Part shown: positions 6,437-6,657 of the stretch, in pieces
How the letters are laid out: every line of letters begins with the position of its first letter
Numbering within the stretch: the stretch's first letter is position 1
Assembly: GCA_003222065.1 (NCBI GenBank)
Contig: QHUV01000241.1
Coordinates: 1-6,657 of the forward strand
DNA: 6,657 nucleotides
Origin: Gemmatimonadota bacterium
GTDB lineage: Bacteria > Gemmatimonadota > Gemmatimonadetes > Gemmatimonadales > Gemmatimonadaceae
Reading direction: 5' to 3'
The notes under the pieces: model-generated
What the model was told of the DNA's origin: nothing
The model's database searches: none
The model's input: the letters and a program-made list of their open reading frames with translations, nothing else
Translations under genes and position numbers: made by a program

Positions 6437-6657
6437 TCAGAAGTCGGGGCCGATCGAGAAAGTAAAGGTAAGACGACGGAAGAAGCTCGATTGCGGCTTC
6501 GGCTGGAACGTTGGCTTGCATTCCGCGTTAGGGTCTTGCTGCCAGGTCGGTTTTCCGGTCACGGGATCCGGCTTGAGAAAGGACTTCGGCGCGTCCGCCG
6601 CGGGCGTTCCGTCCGGCACGGCGCAATAGACGCCGGTCAATCCGAGAATCGCCTTCC
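6437..6657 (-). CDS. Probable outer-membrane beta-barrel protein, C-terminal end (5' end beyond window)
   Basis: The frame is open from the upstream window edge to TGA at 6439-6437, giving the last 72 residues. It has a segment KAILGLTGVY, then a polar, Pro/Lys-rich stretch of about 45 residues with two Cys (in VYCAV and AECKP), then a final amphipathic strand RRLTFTFSIGPDF ending in Phe. A terminal strand with alternating hydrophobic residues and a last aromatic residue is the sorting signal for BAM-dependent outer-membrane barrels; the middle stretch would be an external loop. It lies 16 bp before tamB. In many bacteria that place is held by TamA or another Omp85 protein, but the long polar loop is more like a TonB-dependent receptor or another large barrel. 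The family cannot be decided from 72 residues. TTG 6640 is an internal codon, not a likely start. Confidence 0.6.
   Translation of the reverse strand, partial: KAILGLTGVYCAVPDGTPAADAPKSFLKPDPVTGKPTWQQDPNAECKPTFQPKPQSSFFRRLTFTFSIGPDF

Overview
The window comes from a high-GC, Gram-negative (diderm) bacterium. The evidence is a TamB-type envelope protein, the C-terminal end of what looks like an outer-membrane beta-barrel, GC-rich third codon positions and no recognisable Shine-Dalgarno sequence before most starts. The style of the long, Asp/Ser-rich TamB protein is compatible with Gemmatimonadota, but that placement is an inference from general look, not from a marker gene.

All supported genes lie on the minus strand, tightly packed, so transcription runs from high to low coordinates: (1) the last 72 codons of a probable outer-membrane beta-barrel protein (6657-6437, 5' end outside the window); (2) a TamB/AsmA-like giant envelope protein (6420-1936); (3) a diacylglycerol-kinase-family lipid kinase (2006-987) that overlaps the tamB 3' end; (4) an NtrC-type response regulator (952-1, C-terminus outside the window). 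Gaps are 16 and 34 bp, so the set is probably one operon about the cell envelope: an outer-membrane protein, an inter-membrane lipid-transfer bridge, an enzyme acting on lipids, and a phosphorylation-controlled regulator. No stretch of 300 bases lacks a gene. No RNA genes, mobile elements, CRISPR arrays or convincing terminators were seen. The long plus-strand frames are GC-rich shadows.

The points of most interest are hidden inside these ordinary-looking genes. tamB is cut by an in-frame amber codon (6028-6030, codon 131): the same frame is open on both sides and reads as one continuous TamB protein. At its other end, a (GA)5 tract (1991-2000) sits just where the protein stops looking like TamB. 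Removing one dinucleotide unit restores a short tail ending RTWHF, the aromatic-ending form typical of TamB, and at the same time changes which start codons can feed the kinase. The response regulator has intact phosphorylation and ATPase motifs but has lost the GAFTGA loop that contacts sigma-54, so it is probably not a classical sigma-54 activator.
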